This document shows positions 1 through 9,893 of a stretch of 64,000 nucleotides of DNA, in pieces. The first letter of the stretch is position 1, and every line of letters starts with the position of its first letter. A model generated the notes under the pieces. It ran no database searches, had not been told where the DNA came from, and saw only the letters and a program-made list of their open reading frames with translations. The DNA lies in the NCBI RefSeq assembly GCF_026930205.1, contig NZ_JANHOI010000005.1, positions 44,381 to 108,380 of the forward strand, in the 5' to 3' direction. Source of the stretch: Bartonella sp. 220B (GTDB lineage Bacteria; Pseudomonadota; Alphaproteobacteria; Rhizobiales; Rhizobiaceae). The position numbers were made by a program, and so were the translations under genes.

Positions 1-214
1 ATAACTGAAGTTTCATTTAAATGATAAAATATTGTAAATTCTTCCATGCTGTTTAAAAAATCTCTGACAAAGAAAATGAAAACACCAACAGTTTTCATTT
101 TCTTTGTAGAAGATGTTTTAATGTTTCATTGAGAAATGCTTAAGAATAGACAGAGGAAGATTTTGAATTCATTTAGGCCATATTACGGATATTTGCGATT
201 AAGGTATCGACTCA

Positions 215-1423
215 ATGATGACAATGAGGAATTTTCATAGAAAAAACACTCTTGCTTTAAGAATTGATTTGAGAACACGGTGTTTAGCAACTTTAGCTCT
301 TGCCGTGGGGAGTTTTTCTATTGGTACTGCAGAGTTTGTTGCCATGGGTTTACAGCCGGAGATGGCACGAAGCTCGTTTGTTGATATTCCTACAGCTGGT
401 CAATACATTTCTGCTTATGCATTGGGTGTTGTGATTGGAGCACCTCTTTTAGCTGTTGCAACAGCGCAGTTATCACGCAAAACTGTTCTGATAGGATTGA
501 TGTTTTTTTATGCGCTGGCAAATATTGCAAGTGCTTTTTTTTCTGATTTTAACATATTGGTAGCATTGCGGTTTATCAGTGGTCTTCCACATGGCGTCTA
601 TTTCGGTCTTGCAACTATGGTTGCTGCTTCCATGGTAGAAATGAATGAACGTTCCAAAGCTGTTGGATATGTCATGCTTGGTTTAACAATTGCAACTGTT
701 TTGGGAGCACCAGGAGCGACTTGGATTGGGCAACTTGTTGGTTGGCAGATTGCTTTTGTGCTTGTAGGTGCTCTTGCTTTATTGTGTTGTTTGCTTATTT
801 GGAAATTTTTGCCTTCTGGTTTGGAGACGCAAAAAACAAATCCTCTGCGCGAACTTGATGCATTAAAACAAAGGCAGGTATGGTTTCTTTTGATGATGGT
901 TTCAGTTGGAGCCTCAGGATTATTTTCTGTTTTCACTTATATTAAGTCAACACTCATGCATATTTCTGGTGTTTCGCTTGATTTTGTACCATTTATTATG
1001 CCGTTAGTTGGATTAGGGATGGTGATCGGGAATCTTTTGGGACCTAAATTTGCTGTTAGAGTTGGTACTTCGCCGATGATATTTTTTGCTATGCTTTGGA
1101 GTGCATTTGTTTTTTTTCTTTTTTTCTTTTTATCTCATACTCCTTTAACAGCAGCATTAGGATGCTTTTTTGTTGGTACTTCTTTCGCAGCTATGCCTTC
1201 TATACAAACAAAGATTATGGATGTGGCTCTCCATGGACAGATTTTAGCAGGAGCGTTAATGCAATCTGCTTTTAATGTTGCTAATGCTCTTGGAGCAGAA
1301 TCTGGAGCGTGGGTTTTAAAGTTGGGCTATAGTTATGAATATACTGCTGTTCTTGGGGGTATCTTAACTCTATGTGGTTTACTGATTTTTTGTTTTTCAT
1401 GGCATTTGGAAAAGCGTAACTAA
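215..1423 (+). CDS. MFS transporter, AraJ/NepI-like drug or metabolite exporter
   Basis: A 402-residue polytopic inner-membrane protein of the major facilitator superfamily, DHA1 (12-helix) type. The first helix carries GTAEFVAMGLQPE (residues 37-49), a hallmark of the AraJ/NepI/YdhP group, and LPHGVYFGL (124-132) matches the conserved PHG(A/V)(F/Y)FG segment of that group. Substrates in this family are small: sugars, nucleosides or drugs. The substrate here cannot be read from sequence. The ATG at 215 has a weak AAGG about ten bases upstream; ATGs at 218 and 224 are alternatives. It converges with a second MFS gene on the other strand. Family call secure, substrate unknown. Confidence 0.85.
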   Translation: MMTMRNFHRKNTLALRIDLRTRCLATLALAVGSFSIGTAEFVAMGLQPEMARSSFVDIPTAGQYISAYALGVVIGAPLLAVATAQLSRKTVLIGLMFFYALANIASAFFSDFNILVALRFISGLPHGVYFGLATMVAASMVEMNERSKAVGYVMLGLTIATVLGAPGATWIGQLVGWQIAFVLVGALALLCCLLIWKFLPSGLETQKTNPLRELDALKQRQVWFLLMMVSVGASGLFSVFTYIKSTLMHISGVSLDFVPFIMPLVGLGMVIGNLLGPKFAVRVGTSPMIFFAMLWSAFVFFLFFFLSHTPLTAALGCFFVGTSFAAMPSIQTKIMDVALHGQILAGALMQSAFNVANALGAESGAWVLKLGYSYEYTAVLGGILTLCGLLIFCFSWHLEKRN

Positions 1424-1442
1424 TATTGCTTTTCGCTATTGA

Positions 1443-1460
1443 GAGAAAAAATATTTTCTC
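1443..1460. terminator. possible bidirectional terminator hairpin between convergent MFS genes
   Basis: A 7-bp inverted repeat (GAGAAAA, four-base loop, TTTTCTC) lies in the 43-bp gap between two convergent MFS genes. It is AT-rich and has only a short T-rich tail, so it is a weak candidate. Confidence 0.3.
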
Positions 1461-1466
1461 GTTTAT

Positions 1467-2894
1467 TTAGTTATTTGATTGTCCTGTTGGGTTTTTAAAT
1501 ATCCTATAAGAAACGCGTAGAGAAAGTGGAATACCAAGACAAAATAAAAGACTGATGAGTACTACAAGAAGAGTTTTTGCGGCTAAAATCATTCCTATTA
1601 TTCCTCCAGGATTTAAAAGGCCCGCAAAATTGGTAATTGTTCCTGCAAGGGTTGCACTCAATGCTGCTGAAAATAGCTGTACAGAGGTAAGGGATTCACT
1701 CGCACGTAGGGCATCTTCATTATTTGCACATTGTAAGATCCGAGTTAGTAAATGCGGCCATGCTATGCCAGCGCTAATCCCTATAGCAAACAATGCTAAG
1801 CAGATGATAAAGATATGTCCAGATGTGGAGTCTGTTATTGGAACGAGCCATAAAAGACTGCTTATACCCAAAAGGCTCAATATGGGAGAGTATACAATAA
1901 TACTGCGAATTTTTTTTGCATTTACACCAGCACTTGATAGGGAACCACATGTCCATCCGAAGCTCATGAGTGACGCTATATAACCGGCAACAAGTGGAGC
2001 TTGACCATGAAGCTCTTGAAGAAAAAGTGGAAAATAAAGCTCTATACTGTATACTACTATCGTCATAACAAGTATCAAAGCATAAATAGAAAAAAACTCA
2101 GAAGAGAAGGAAAAGGATTTATGCGGCAACATAGGATGAAGTGTGGACGATTCGATTTTTGCTAGAACAAAGAGAAGACTCAATCCGATAATTAATCCGC
2201 CAATTTGCGCAATAGTGGTATTTATAGCACTACCAGCAGAAATGATAATAATCAAAAAGGTGAGTATGAAGAGCTGTAGAAGAGGAAGTGGGGATGATGG
2301 AACAGTGTTTTCATTTTCTTTTGGTAAAACTTTAAGGGCTATGAGCAAGAAGATTATCGCCAAGACACCTATAATCCAAAAGGATGCTCTCCACATACCA
2401 TAGTGTACAGAAATGCCACCGATAGCTGGTCCTAATAAGGTTGATATTCCCCACATTCCAGAGATAATACTTAACGCATATGACCATACAGATGGATTGA
2501 GAATAATACGAATCATAGAATAAGATAAAGATAATAAAGAACCGCTCCCGAATCCTTGAATAAAACGTCCTATTAAGAATAATGGCATAGTTGAAGCTAT
2601 GGCGCATATGAAGGTACCAACAGTAAAAATGAAGCCTGAAATCAAATAAGCTTTACGAGGACCTATTTTCCCTAATATTTTTGTTGCAAGCGAAGTACCA
2701 AGGAGTGATGCTGTAATAAAGATGGTTGCTACCCAAGAGTAATAAAGCTCACCACCGATATCATTCATAAGAGAAGGCAAAATAGTAATAACAACATAAA
2801 TGTTGGTGGCGTGTAACACAACACCACCCGTAAACGTCAAAAAACGAATACCATTTTTACCCAATAAAAGCGCAGACCAGCTTTGTTTTTTCAC
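1467..2894 (-). CDS. MFS transporter, DHA2-like (EmrB/QacA type)
   Basis: A 475-residue multi-pass membrane protein. The first helix contains HATNIYVVITILPSL (28-42), close to the DHA2 motif D1. The loop after helix 2 has LGKIGPRKAYL (74-84), a degenerate motif A, and GRFIQGFGSG (109-118) is the helix-4 motif of this superfamily. Hydrophobic stretches run to the C-terminus, consistent with 12-14 helices. DHA2 members export drugs or other small molecules in exchange for protons; the substrate is unknown. It is transcribed away from icd and converges with the left-hand MFS gene. No dedicated regulator is adjacent. Confidence 0.85.
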   Translation of the reverse strand: MKKQSWSALLLGKNGIRFLTFTGGVVLHATNIYVVITILPSLMNDIGGELYYSWVATIFITASLLGTSLATKILGKIGPRKAYLISGFIFTVGTFICAIASTMPLFLIGRFIQGFGSGSLLSLSYSMIRIILNPSVWSYALSIISGMWGISTLLGPAIGGISVHYGMWRASFWIIGVLAIIFLLIALKVLPKENENTVPSSPLPLLQLFILTFLIIIISAGSAINTTIAQIGGLIIGLSLLFVLAKIESSTLHPMLPHKSFSFSSEFFSIYALILVMTIVVYSIELYFPLFLQELHGQAPLVAGYIASLMSFGWTCGSLSSAGVNAKKIRSIIVYSPILSLLGISSLLWLVPITDSTSGHIFIICLALFAIGISAGIAWPHLLTRILQCANNEDALRASESLTSVQLFSAALSATLAGTITNFAGLLNPGGIIGMILAAKTLLVVLISLLFCLGIPLSLRVSYRIFKNPTGQSNN

Positions 2895-2966
2895 TGTTTT
2901 TGCTATTTAGTAAAGAGTTGACCTCTTTTATTTATAAGATAGTTCTTTAAATTTGCCAAGAGAAGA

Positions 2967-2996
2967 TTCAAAGCTCTGCTTTTACAGAGCTTTGAA
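2967..2996 (-). terminator. rho-independent terminator of icd
   Basis: A perfect 12-bp inverted repeat (TTCAAAGCTCTG, six-base loop, complement) begins 20 bases past the icd stop. Reading on the minus strand it is followed by a pyrimidine-rich stretch (ATCTTCTCTT). Stem quality and position make it a convincing terminator, although the T-tract is interrupted. Confidence 0.7.
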
Positions 2997-3015
2997 ATTT
3001 AAATGAAGTGATAAC

Positions 3016-4230
3016 TTAATTATTCATTGCTTGTTTGAGATTTTCATTAATTTTATCAAGGAAATCTGTTGTGGAAAGCCATTTTTGTTTTGGTCCAATT
3101 AAAAGTGCAAGATCTTTGGTCATAAAACCTTCTTCAACGGTCTTAATACAAACTTCTTCTAATGTTTTGGCAAAGTTTTTTAATTTCTCATTATTATCCA
3201 GTTTAGCACGGTGTGCTAGTCCCCGTGTCCATGCAAAAATAGATGCAATAGAATTTGTTGATGTTTCTTCACCTCTTTGATGCTGACGGTAATGACGTGT
3301 TACTGTACCATGTGCTGCTTCTGCTTCAACAATTTTACCGTCTGGTGTCATGAGAACAGAAGTCATGAGACCAAGGGAACCAAAGCCTTGAGCAACAATA
3401 TCAGACTGAACATCACCATCATAGTTTTTACATGCCCACACATAGCCACCTGACCATTTAAGGGCAGAGGCAACCATATCATCAATGAGGCGGTGTTCGT
3501 AATATAGTTTATGATTTTCAAATTCAGTTTTAAATTCTGCATCAAATATTTCTTGAAAGATGTCTTTAAAACGGCCATCGTAAGCTTTTAGAATGGTATT
3601 TTTTGTTGAAAGATAGACTGGAACATTTCGTTGTAGCCCATAATTAAAAGATGCTCTGGCAAAATCACGAATTGATTCATCAAGGTTGTACATAGCCATA
3701 GCAACCCCTGCGCTTGGAGCATCAAAAACGTCATGTTCGATAATTTGATTGTCATCTCCGACGAATTTAATACTTAATTTCCCTTTGCTAGGAAATTTGA
3801 AATCCGTTGCTTTATATTGATCACCAAAAGCGTGCCGTCCAATAATAATTGGTTTTGTCCAGCTAGGAACGAGGCGTGGGACATTTTTACAAATAATAGG
3901 TTCACGAAAAATAACGCCCCCTAAAATATTACGGATCGTGCCATTGGGTGATTTCCACATTTTTTTAAGGTTAAATTCTTTAACTCGTGCTTCATCCGGT
4001 GTGATGGTTGCACATTTTATACCAACCCCGTATTTTTTGATAGCATTGGCAGAATCAATGGTTACCTGATCATCGGTTGCATCTCGATTTACAACGGAAA
4101 GATCGTAGTATTTAAGCTCAATGTCGAGATAGGGATGGATCAATTTATCTTTAATATATTTCCAGATGATACGGGTCATTTCGTCCCCATCGATTTCAAC
4201 AACGGGGTTTTCCACTTTGATCTTTGCCAT
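3016..4230 (-). CDS. icd: NADP-dependent isocitrate dehydrogenase
   Basis: Oxidative decarboxylation of isocitrate to 2-oxoglutarate with NADP in the TCA cycle; cytoplasmic homodimer. At 404 residues it is the eukaryote-like (type II) form common in alphaproteobacteria. The substrate loop SPNGTIR is at 94-100, the metal-binding signature NYDGDVQSD at 269-277 (Asp271, 273, 277), and the NADP-binding HGTVTRHY at 308-315. Full length with ATG start. It is a single-gene transcript with a strong terminator 20 bases downstream and an 820-bp spacer upstream, so it probably has its own promoter just upstream of 4230. Confidence 0.97.
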   Translation of the reverse strand: MAKIKVENPVVEIDGDEMTRIIWKYIKDKLIHPYLDIELKYYDLSVVNRDATDDQVTIDSANAIKKYGVGIKCATITPDEARVKEFNLKKMWKSPNGTIRNILGGVIFREPIICKNVPRLVPSWTKPIIIGRHAFGDQYKATDFKFPSKGKLSIKFVGDDNQIIEHDVFDAPSAGVAMAMYNLDESIRDFARASFNYGLQRNVPVYLSTKNTILKAYDGRFKDIFQEIFDAEFKTEFENHKLYYEHRLIDDMVASALKWSGGYVWACKNYDGDVQSDIVAQGFGSLGLMTSVLMTPDGKIVEAEAAHGTVTRHYRQHQRGEETSTNSIASIFAWTRGLAHRAKLDNNEKLKNFAKTLEEVCIKTVEEGFMTKDLALLIGPKQKWLSTTDFLDKINENLKQAMNN

Positions 4231-5054
4231 GCTAAGTCCTTTTTGTTTAAGTGATATTATTTTTTATAGCATTTTCAGCTTTACAATGAAAAGTAAAAAC
4301 AAGAATGATATAAGGAACTGTTAAAACAGTGAGTTATCAATAGGATAAAAATTATTTTTAAACTAATTCATTAAAAAATAATATTCATTTTTTAATGTGA
4401 TCATTGTATCGTTGATAAAAAGCTGATGCAAGAGAAGGATCAGTGAAATTTACTACAGGGTGTAGGGAATCTTTGTTTTTTGTAAGATGTTTTATTTAAT
4501 TATTTGATAAATTTATATTATTATGGCGTTCGTTACGGTTTTTAGAGATATTATGTTCGGAAAATCAATTGATAAATAAGGTTATATATACAGCTCTTTC
4601 AGCTCTCAGGTAGTGATCTGTTTGTCTAAAAAATTGAATGTGATAGACAAGGATCTGTAATCAAGAAGAGGCGGTATAAACCGAGTTTTGAATTAGCCCT
4701 TAGAACGTCTTAAAAATTGTTCTTAAAGCTCTTCTGGGAACTCAATAGAGTTTTATAAAGAGTGACAGCTGTGTTTGCTAGAAAATACAGCTTACGTGTT
4801 AATGTGCCTTACAAATTTTAAACATTACGAAATAACACTATTCCATAGATCTATAGTTAACGCGTCTTCTTTTTCTTATAAGCATAAGTGATATAGCATT
4901 CTCTTGGGGATATAAAAATCACCCACACAGAAACTTTAGCAATTCTCTTCACAGGATAATTGCAAAGATCCTATTCCCTAACCTTTATTCATGCACCCCG
5001 CACCTTAAAAAAACATATGAAAAAACAATAGGTTATTTGGGGAAAAAAGTGATA
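4231..5054. other. long intergenic spacer with hairpins and one repeat copy
   Basis: No convincing gene. Between about 4700 and 4795 three short inverted repeats cluster: AGAAC/GTTCT, AACTC-AATA-GAGTT (4739-4752) and AGCTGT/ACAGCT (4767-4792). This could be a structured RNA, but no promoter-terminator pair can be defended. The right part holds a 51-nt repeat described separately. The rest is AT-rich with many stops on both strands. Confidence 0.5.
4968..5018 (+). repeat. dispersed 51-nt repeat, copy 1 (gene-tail relic)
   Basis: Begins ATCCTATTCCCTAACC and ends ACCTTAAAAAAACATAT. It matches 44 of 51 bases, without gaps, to a copy at 62870-62920, and its first 28 bases resemble a copy inside the XRE gene beside tRNA-Arg. 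Read on the plus strand it would encode ILFPNLYSCTPHLKKTY, similar to the C-terminal tail of that XRE protein, so it may be the fossil 3' end of a related gene. It sits 36 bases from tRNA-Glu. Confidence 0.75.
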
Positions 5055-5129
5055 TGGTACGCCCAAGGGGAATTGAACCCCTGTTTCCGCCGTGAAAGGG
5101 CGGCGTCCTAACCTCTAGACGATGGGCGC
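5055..5129 (-). tRNA. tRNA-Glu (UUC anticodon)
   Basis: On the minus strand this folds as a cloverleaf. The acceptor stem is GCGCCCA/TGGGCGT with a terminal G-T pair, and the anticodon arm CCGCC-CTTTCAC-GGCGG gives anticodon TTC. The T arm is AGGGG-TTCAATT-CCCCT, the discriminator base is A, and CCA is encoded. Length is 75 nt. Confidence 0.96.
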
Positions 5130-5906
5130 GAACCAATGATGAGGCTTATAGAGAGGATCTTTTTACTTCGCAAGCCCTCTGCGTAATTTTTTTTAAAAAA
5201 ACATATTTTATTGCATTATTTTGGATATGTTATCGTCACTCTTGTCCGGATTATTCTACTTTCTAGAGTTGGCGTGAGAAAATAGAGAGAATAATTCATT
5301 GGTTGATCATTTTTTATGTTAGCATGAATGATAATCGAATGATATTTTTCGTGCTTACTTTTTTGGGAAATAAAAAGCAATTAAATCAGAATATTAAATG
5401 TTATAGTATTTTACTTGTCTAAAAGTCCTCTATGAAGGAAAATAATCATCCAAGATTTTGGCTAAAACCATAAGCGGTTATAGATCAGTTTCCTGAAATA
5501 AAACGACAAACATATCATTAATGAGCTAAAAAAAATGACACGAATCATATAAGATTGCCTCTGCGATTAGGTGCGCTTTCCTTTCGTTTAATAAAATGTT
5601 CGCTGTAAAAATGAAAAAAATATTGCAACAAATCCAAAGTAAAATGAAAGCTAATAATCATTTTTTCAGATGCTTATTTAAGCTCCATTCTTTGAAGCAG
5701 TCGTTTTAAAAGGATATTACTCTTTAAAAGAGATAAATTTTGTATTCTGAGAGATTTTGATTGAACGAACAGTTTTGTTGTACAAGAGGACAAATTGGGT
5801 TGAATAGAGTGGGGGACTTCTTTAGATTATATTTGGTTGTAAGCATTGTTTTCATTGATTTGCACATCATGTTTTTTAAAAGAAGAGAGGGATAAGCAGT
5901 TAGAGA
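5130..5906. other. intergenic spacer, no gene seen
   Basis: 777 bp of AT-rich sequence between tRNA-Glu and hom with stops in all frames. It must hold the promoters for tRNA-Glu (minus) and hom (plus), but no clear -35/-10 pair or stable hairpin could be assigned. Confidence 0.5.
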
Positions 5907-7217
5907 ATGGCAGAAGCTTTAAGAGTTGGCATTGCGGGTCTTGGTACGGTTGGTAGTTCAGTTATAAAAATTCTGCAGGAAAAAGCGAGTAGTTTAGCTT
6001 GCCAATGTGGACGATCAATCAAAATTGTTGCTGTTAGTGCACGTGATAGAAGCCGTAATCGTGGAATTGATCTGAGTGATGTAAAATGGTTCGATTCACC
6101 AGTGGAGTTAGCGTCTTCTGATGAGATTGATGTTTTTGTGGAATTAATTGGTGGTGAATTAGATATTGTACATCAAGCTGTTAAGAAGGCGCTTGAGGGG
6201 GGGAAACATGTTGTTACTGCCAATAAAGCACTTCTTGCACGACACGGGGTAGCACTTGCTATGAGTGCAGAAAAAAAAGGTGTTTTTTTTCATTTTGAAG
6301 CTGCTGTTGCTGGGGGAATTCCTGTCATCAAAGCGATGAGAGAATCACTTTGCGGTAGCCGGATATCGCGAATTTATGGCATTCTCAATGGAACCTGCAA
6401 CTATATATTAACACGTATGTTTAATGAGGGACTTTCATTTAAAGATTGTTTGACGGATGCACAGAGACTTGGTTATGCAGAAACTGATCCAACTTTTGAT
6501 ATTGGTGGAAATGATACTGCTCATAAATTGGCTTTATTGACAAGTTTAGCGTTCGGAACGGCCATTTCGTTAGATGATGTTTATGTTGAAGGAATTAGCA
6601 ATATTTCGCAGATTGATGTCCGTGCAGCTGATGAATTGGGTTATCGGATTAAGCTTTTAGGGGTTGCATTAGAAACCGATTCCGGAATTGAGCAGCGTGT
6701 TCATCCAACAATGGTACCAACATCATCAATGATTGCACAGATTCATGGCGTAACAAATGCCCTTTCTATTCAAAGTGATTTATTAGGTGAATTGCTCTTT
6801 TCTGGTCCTGGTGCTGGAGGAGTGGCAACAGCATCAGCGGTTATTGGTGATTTGGCTGATATAGCGAAAGCACATACTGGTTTTCAGTATGCACCTGTTT
6901 TCAGAAATCCAGCATTGGGGCTTGCTCCTCATAAAAAAGCACGTATTTCGCATCATGCAGGTGGGTATTTTATTCGTTTGAATGTTCATGATCGTGCTGG
7001 TGTTTTTGCTGCAGTAGCACAGCATATGGCTGATAATCACATTTCATTAGAGTCGATTGTTCAAAAACCTTTTGTAGAAAGCCAGATTGTAAAAACAATT
7101 ATTTTAATAACGCATGAAACAACGGAGGTGAATGTACGAAAAGCACTTGCAGCAATTGAAAAAGATGGTCATCTTGTTGCAAAGTCTCAATTTATTCGTA
7201 TTGAATCTATGGCATAA
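5907..7217 (+). CDS. hom: homoserine dehydrogenase
   Basis: NAD(P)H-dependent reduction of aspartate semialdehyde to homoserine, the branch step toward threonine and methionine; cytoplasmic. The Rossmann motif is GLGTVG (11-16). TANKALLA (104-111) carries a conserved lysine (Lys107). GILNGTCNYILT (158-169) and AETDPTFDIGGNDTAHKL (191-208) are the homoserine dehydrogenase signatures. A C-terminal ACT domain (about 345-435, around RLNVHDRAGVFAAVAQHM) suggests allosteric feedback by threonine, as in the long bacterial form. 436 residues, full length. glpX follows on the same strand after 147 bp, a neighbourhood seen in other Rhizobiales. Confidence 0.96.
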   Translation: MAEALRVGIAGLGTVGSSVIKILQEKASSLACQCGRSIKIVAVSARDRSRNRGIDLSDVKWFDSPVELASSDEIDVFVELIGGELDIVHQAVKKALEGGKHVVTANKALLARHGVALAMSAEKKGVFFHFEAAVAGGIPVIKAMRESLCGSRISRIYGILNGTCNYILTRMFNEGLSFKDCLTDAQRLGYAETDPTFDIGGNDTAHKLALLTSLAFGTAISLDDVYVEGISNISQIDVRAADELGYRIKLLGVALETDSGIEQRVHPTMVPTSSMIAQIHGVTNALSIQSDLLGELLFSGPGAGGVATASAVIGDLADIAKAHTGFQYAPVFRNPALGLAPHKKARISHHAGGYFIRLNVHDRAGVFAAVAQHMADNHISLESIVQKPFVESQIVKTIILITHETTEVNVRKALAAIEKDGHLVAKSQFIRIESMA

Positions 7218-7364
7218 AATTGAGAAGTTGTTTAATGACAAAGAGAGAAATTTTAATGTTTTTTCTTTTGTGGAAAGTTTTCATCTTTGCCAAAAGCTTT
7301 CTTCTTAATGTTTAACGATAAATGCTAATGCTTTTTTTAATACTCATTCAGTAGGATTTTTTAT

Positions 7365-8351
7365 ATGCCCGCATCTCAGAAAAATTTAAATGGACTTGAT
7401 CGTATTTTAACACTTGAATTGGTACGTGTCACTGAACGTGCTGCTGTTGCAGCTGCACGTTGGCGCGGACGCGGTGATGAAAAGGCCGCTGATCAAGCTG
7501 CTGTAGATGCAATGCGTCAGGAGCTTAATCGGTTGCCTATTGATGGTACAGTGGTGATTGGTGAAGGGGAACGCGATGAAGCTCCTATGCTTTATATTGG
7601 AGAAAAAGTAGGGCTTCAAGAGGGAACAGCGATTGATATTGCACTTGATCCACTTGAGGGAACGACAATTTGTGCTAAAAATCTTGCTAACTCTCTAGCT
7701 GTGGTTGCAATTGCTGAAAGGGGTAATTTACTTTACGCTCCTGATGTTTATATGAAAAAAATTGCTGTTGGTCCTGGTTATCCCAAGGGAGTTGTTGATA
7801 TAGATGCTTTGCCTGCTGATAATATTCATGCCCTTGCAAAAGCTAAAGGAGTAGCCGTTAATCAGGTAACTGTTTGTATTATGGATCGTCCTCGTCATGA
7901 AAAACTGATTGAGGAAGTGCGTGCAACGGGAGCATCAATTCGTTTAATTGGCGATGGAGATGTCGCGGCTGTTATCGATACAACAGATCCAGATGAAACG
8001 GGTATTGATATCTATATGGGGACTGGTGGAGCACCAGAGGGTGTGTTAGCTGCTGCAGCCTTGCGTTGCATTGGTGGGCAGATGCAAGGCCGTTTGCAGC
8101 TTGATACAGAAGAAAAAATCGCACGTGCAGCCAAAATGGGAATTGATAACCCCAATAAAGTTTATACAATGGAAGAAATGGCAAAGGGTGATGTGTTGTT
8201 TTCTGCAACAGGTGTAACGGATGGCAATATGCTTTCAGGTGTTAGATTTACGCCTCGTTATATTCAAACAGAAACACTTGTGATGCGTTCACATACCGGT
8301 ACAATCCGTCATATTAAAGCGCAACATAGAGATTATTCAAAATTTGATTAA
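7365..8351 (+). CDS. glpX: fructose-1,6-bisphosphatase, class II
   Basis: Hydrolyses fructose 1,6-bisphosphate to fructose 6-phosphate, the committed gluconeogenic step. 328 residues, the usual GlpX length. The metal-site motifs typical of class II enzymes are GEGERDEAPM (66-75) and DPLEGTT (95-101); the downstream segment MGTGGAPEGVLAAAALRC is also conserved. ATG start. It lies 147 bp after hom and may be co-transcribed or have its own promoter. It converges with ilvE across an inverted repeat. An organism that grows on amino acids would need this enzyme for hexose precursors (inference). Confidence 0.95.
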   Translation: MPASQKNLNGLDRILTLELVRVTERAAVAAARWRGRGDEKAADQAAVDAMRQELNRLPIDGTVVIGEGERDEAPMLYIGEKVGLQEGTAIDIALDPLEGTTICAKNLANSLAVVAIAERGNLLYAPDVYMKKIAVGPGYPKGVVDIDALPADNIHALAKAKGVAVNQVTVCIMDRPRHEKLIEEVRATGASIRLIGDGDVAAVIDTTDPDETGIDIYMGTGGAPEGVLAAAALRCIGGQMQGRLQLDTEEKIARAAKMGIDNPNKVYTMEEMAKGDVLFSATGVTDGNMLSGVRFTPRYIQTETLVMRSHTGTIRHIKAQHRDYSKFD

Positions 8352-8418
8352 AAGAATGCTTTCTTTTTTGCAGAATCTGTTAAGAAAGTGAAAAAGTATT
8401 ATTGGGAGGGGAACTGTG

Positions 8419-8454
8419 CTTCCATAAAAACTCTAAGAGATGTTTTCATGGAAG
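8419..8454. terminator. inverted repeat between convergent glpX and ilvE
   Basis: Two 13-base arms (CTTCCATAAAAAC and GTTTTCATGGAAG) pair with one mismatch around a 10-base loop in the 140-bp gap between convergent genes. No proper T-tract follows on either strand, so the role as a bidirectional terminator is tentative. Confidence 0.4.
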
Positions 8455-8491
8455 TATTGATAGAGTGATTTGTAGAAATATCTTCTTATTG

Positions 8492-9598
8492 TTATGAGAG
8501 CTGGACAGAGTGTACCCAGTCATTTTTATCTTCTATATTACCTTTTTGAAGGTCAACCAGTTGCATGCGAAGTTGTCTTGTAATTTCACCAATCGTTTCA
8601 TTTCCGATAATAGCTTCTCCATCTTTGTATTTAAAACGGCCGATTGATGTAATAACGGCTGCTGTACCACAAGCAAAAACTTCTTTAAGATGACCACTTC
8701 GTGCATCTTCTTTGAGCGATTCAAAAGAATAAGGGCGTTCTTCTATCGTTAATTCCATTTGTTGCGCCAATTGTAAAATTGAGTGACGTGTTATTCCTGG
8801 AAGGATAGTGCCATTCAGTGTAGGTGTTACAAGTGTATTATTTTCCATAATAAAGAAAACATTCATGCCACCGAGTTCTTCAATCCATTTATGCTCAACC
8901 ATATCCAGGAAAAGTACTTGGCTACAATTATTTTGTGCTGCGCGGCTTTGTGCCAGTAAGCTTGCTGCATAGTTTCCACCACATTTTGCCGCACCTGTGC
9001 CTCCTGGACCAGCACGGCTATAATCCGTTTCGATCCATACGCTAATAGGCTTTTCTTCTCCTTTAAAATAGGATGCAACGGGAGATGCTATGATACAAAA
9101 AAGATATTCTTGAGAAGGGCGAACACCTAAAAAGGCTTCATTACCAAACATGAATGGACGTATGTAGAGGCTCGAATTTGGAAGATCTGAAACCCATTTT
9201 TGATCAATTTTTATCAATTGATTAACGGCATCTAAGAAAATGTCTTTTGGCAATTCTGGCATAGCCAAACGCTTTGCTGATTCTATCAAACGTTGTGCAT
9301 TGGCATCGGGGCGGAATAACAAGATGCGTCCATCTTTTGCGCGATAGGCTTTTAAACCTTCAAAAATTTCTTGCCCATAGTGCAAAACGGTGCTTGCTGG
9401 ATTAATCTCTAAAGCTTTGTATTGAGAAATAACAGCGTTATGCCAACCTTTGTCTTTAGTCCATTGGATGGTACACATATGATCTGTAAAAAATTGACCA
9501 AAACCAGGATTTTTTAGAATTTTTTCACGATTCTCGTCTGATAAAGGAGAGGGATGCTCTTCTATTTTGAACGGAAGTGGTGATGTGGAAGTTTTCAT
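8492..9598 (-). CDS. ilvE: branched-chain amino acid aminotransferase
   Basis: Pyridoxal-phosphate, fold-type IV transaminase that interconverts leucine, isoleucine and valine with their 2-oxo acids using glutamate. 368 residues, which fits the longer (BCAT type II, eukaryote-like) subgroup. The cofactor lysine is Lys205 in TGAAKCGGNYAASL (201-214). The conserved IEELGGMNVFF (239-249) and the substrate-side HYGQEIFEGLKAYR (73-86) are present. ATG start at 9598. It is a single transcription unit, divergent from the small membrane protein to its right and convergent with glpX. Confidence 0.95.
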   Translation of the reverse strand: MKTSTSPLPFKIEEHPSPLSDENREKILKNPGFGQFFTDHMCTIQWTKDKGWHNAVISQYKALEINPASTVLHYGQEIFEGLKAYRAKDGRILLFRPDANAQRLIESAKRLAMPELPKDIFLDAVNQLIKIDQKWVSDLPNSSLYIRPFMFGNEAFLGVRPSQEYLFCIIASPVASYFKGEEKPISVWIETDYSRAGPGGTGAAKCGGNYAASLLAQSRAAQNNCSQVLFLDMVEHKWIEELGGMNVFFIMENNTLVTPTLNGTILPGITRHSILQLAQQMELTIEERPYSFESLKEDARSGHLKEVFACGTAAVITSIGRFKYKDGEAIIGNETIGEITRQLRMQLVDLQKGNIEDKNDWVHSVQLS

Positions 9599-9893
9599 AA
9601 TTAAAACCTTTTAGGATATGCTTTGCCGCGACGTACTTTTTTATTAAAAAGATAATGAGATATTTCCATTATAACTTTATTATTAGCAAAACATTTGTGT
9701 CAATGCTTTATTATAGAATTAATTGTAAAGACTATTGAGAAATCTTTTTGTTTTCATGTTCCTTCTTCTTGATTAAGTAATCTGGAACTTTTCGTGATAT
9801 TGAGCGTTTTTCAAAATAAATATCTGAATAATTTTATCTATGTCTATGGATATTTTGTAACTTAGATAGGGGAATTGAAAAAAGGAATTCACT
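9599..9893. promoter_or_regulatory. divergent spacer between ilvE and the small membrane-protein gene
   Basis: About 295 bp, AT-rich, between two outward-facing genes, so it must contain promoters in both directions. A purine-rich GATAGGGGAATTG stretch just before 9894 may serve as the ribosome site of the right-hand gene. No operator-like repeat was recognised. Confidence 0.4.

Noticed and set aside
1555..1983. 142-codon plus-strand frame opposite the DHA2-like transporter
   Set aside because: Antisense shadow of a clear MFS gene; no family features, no start context.
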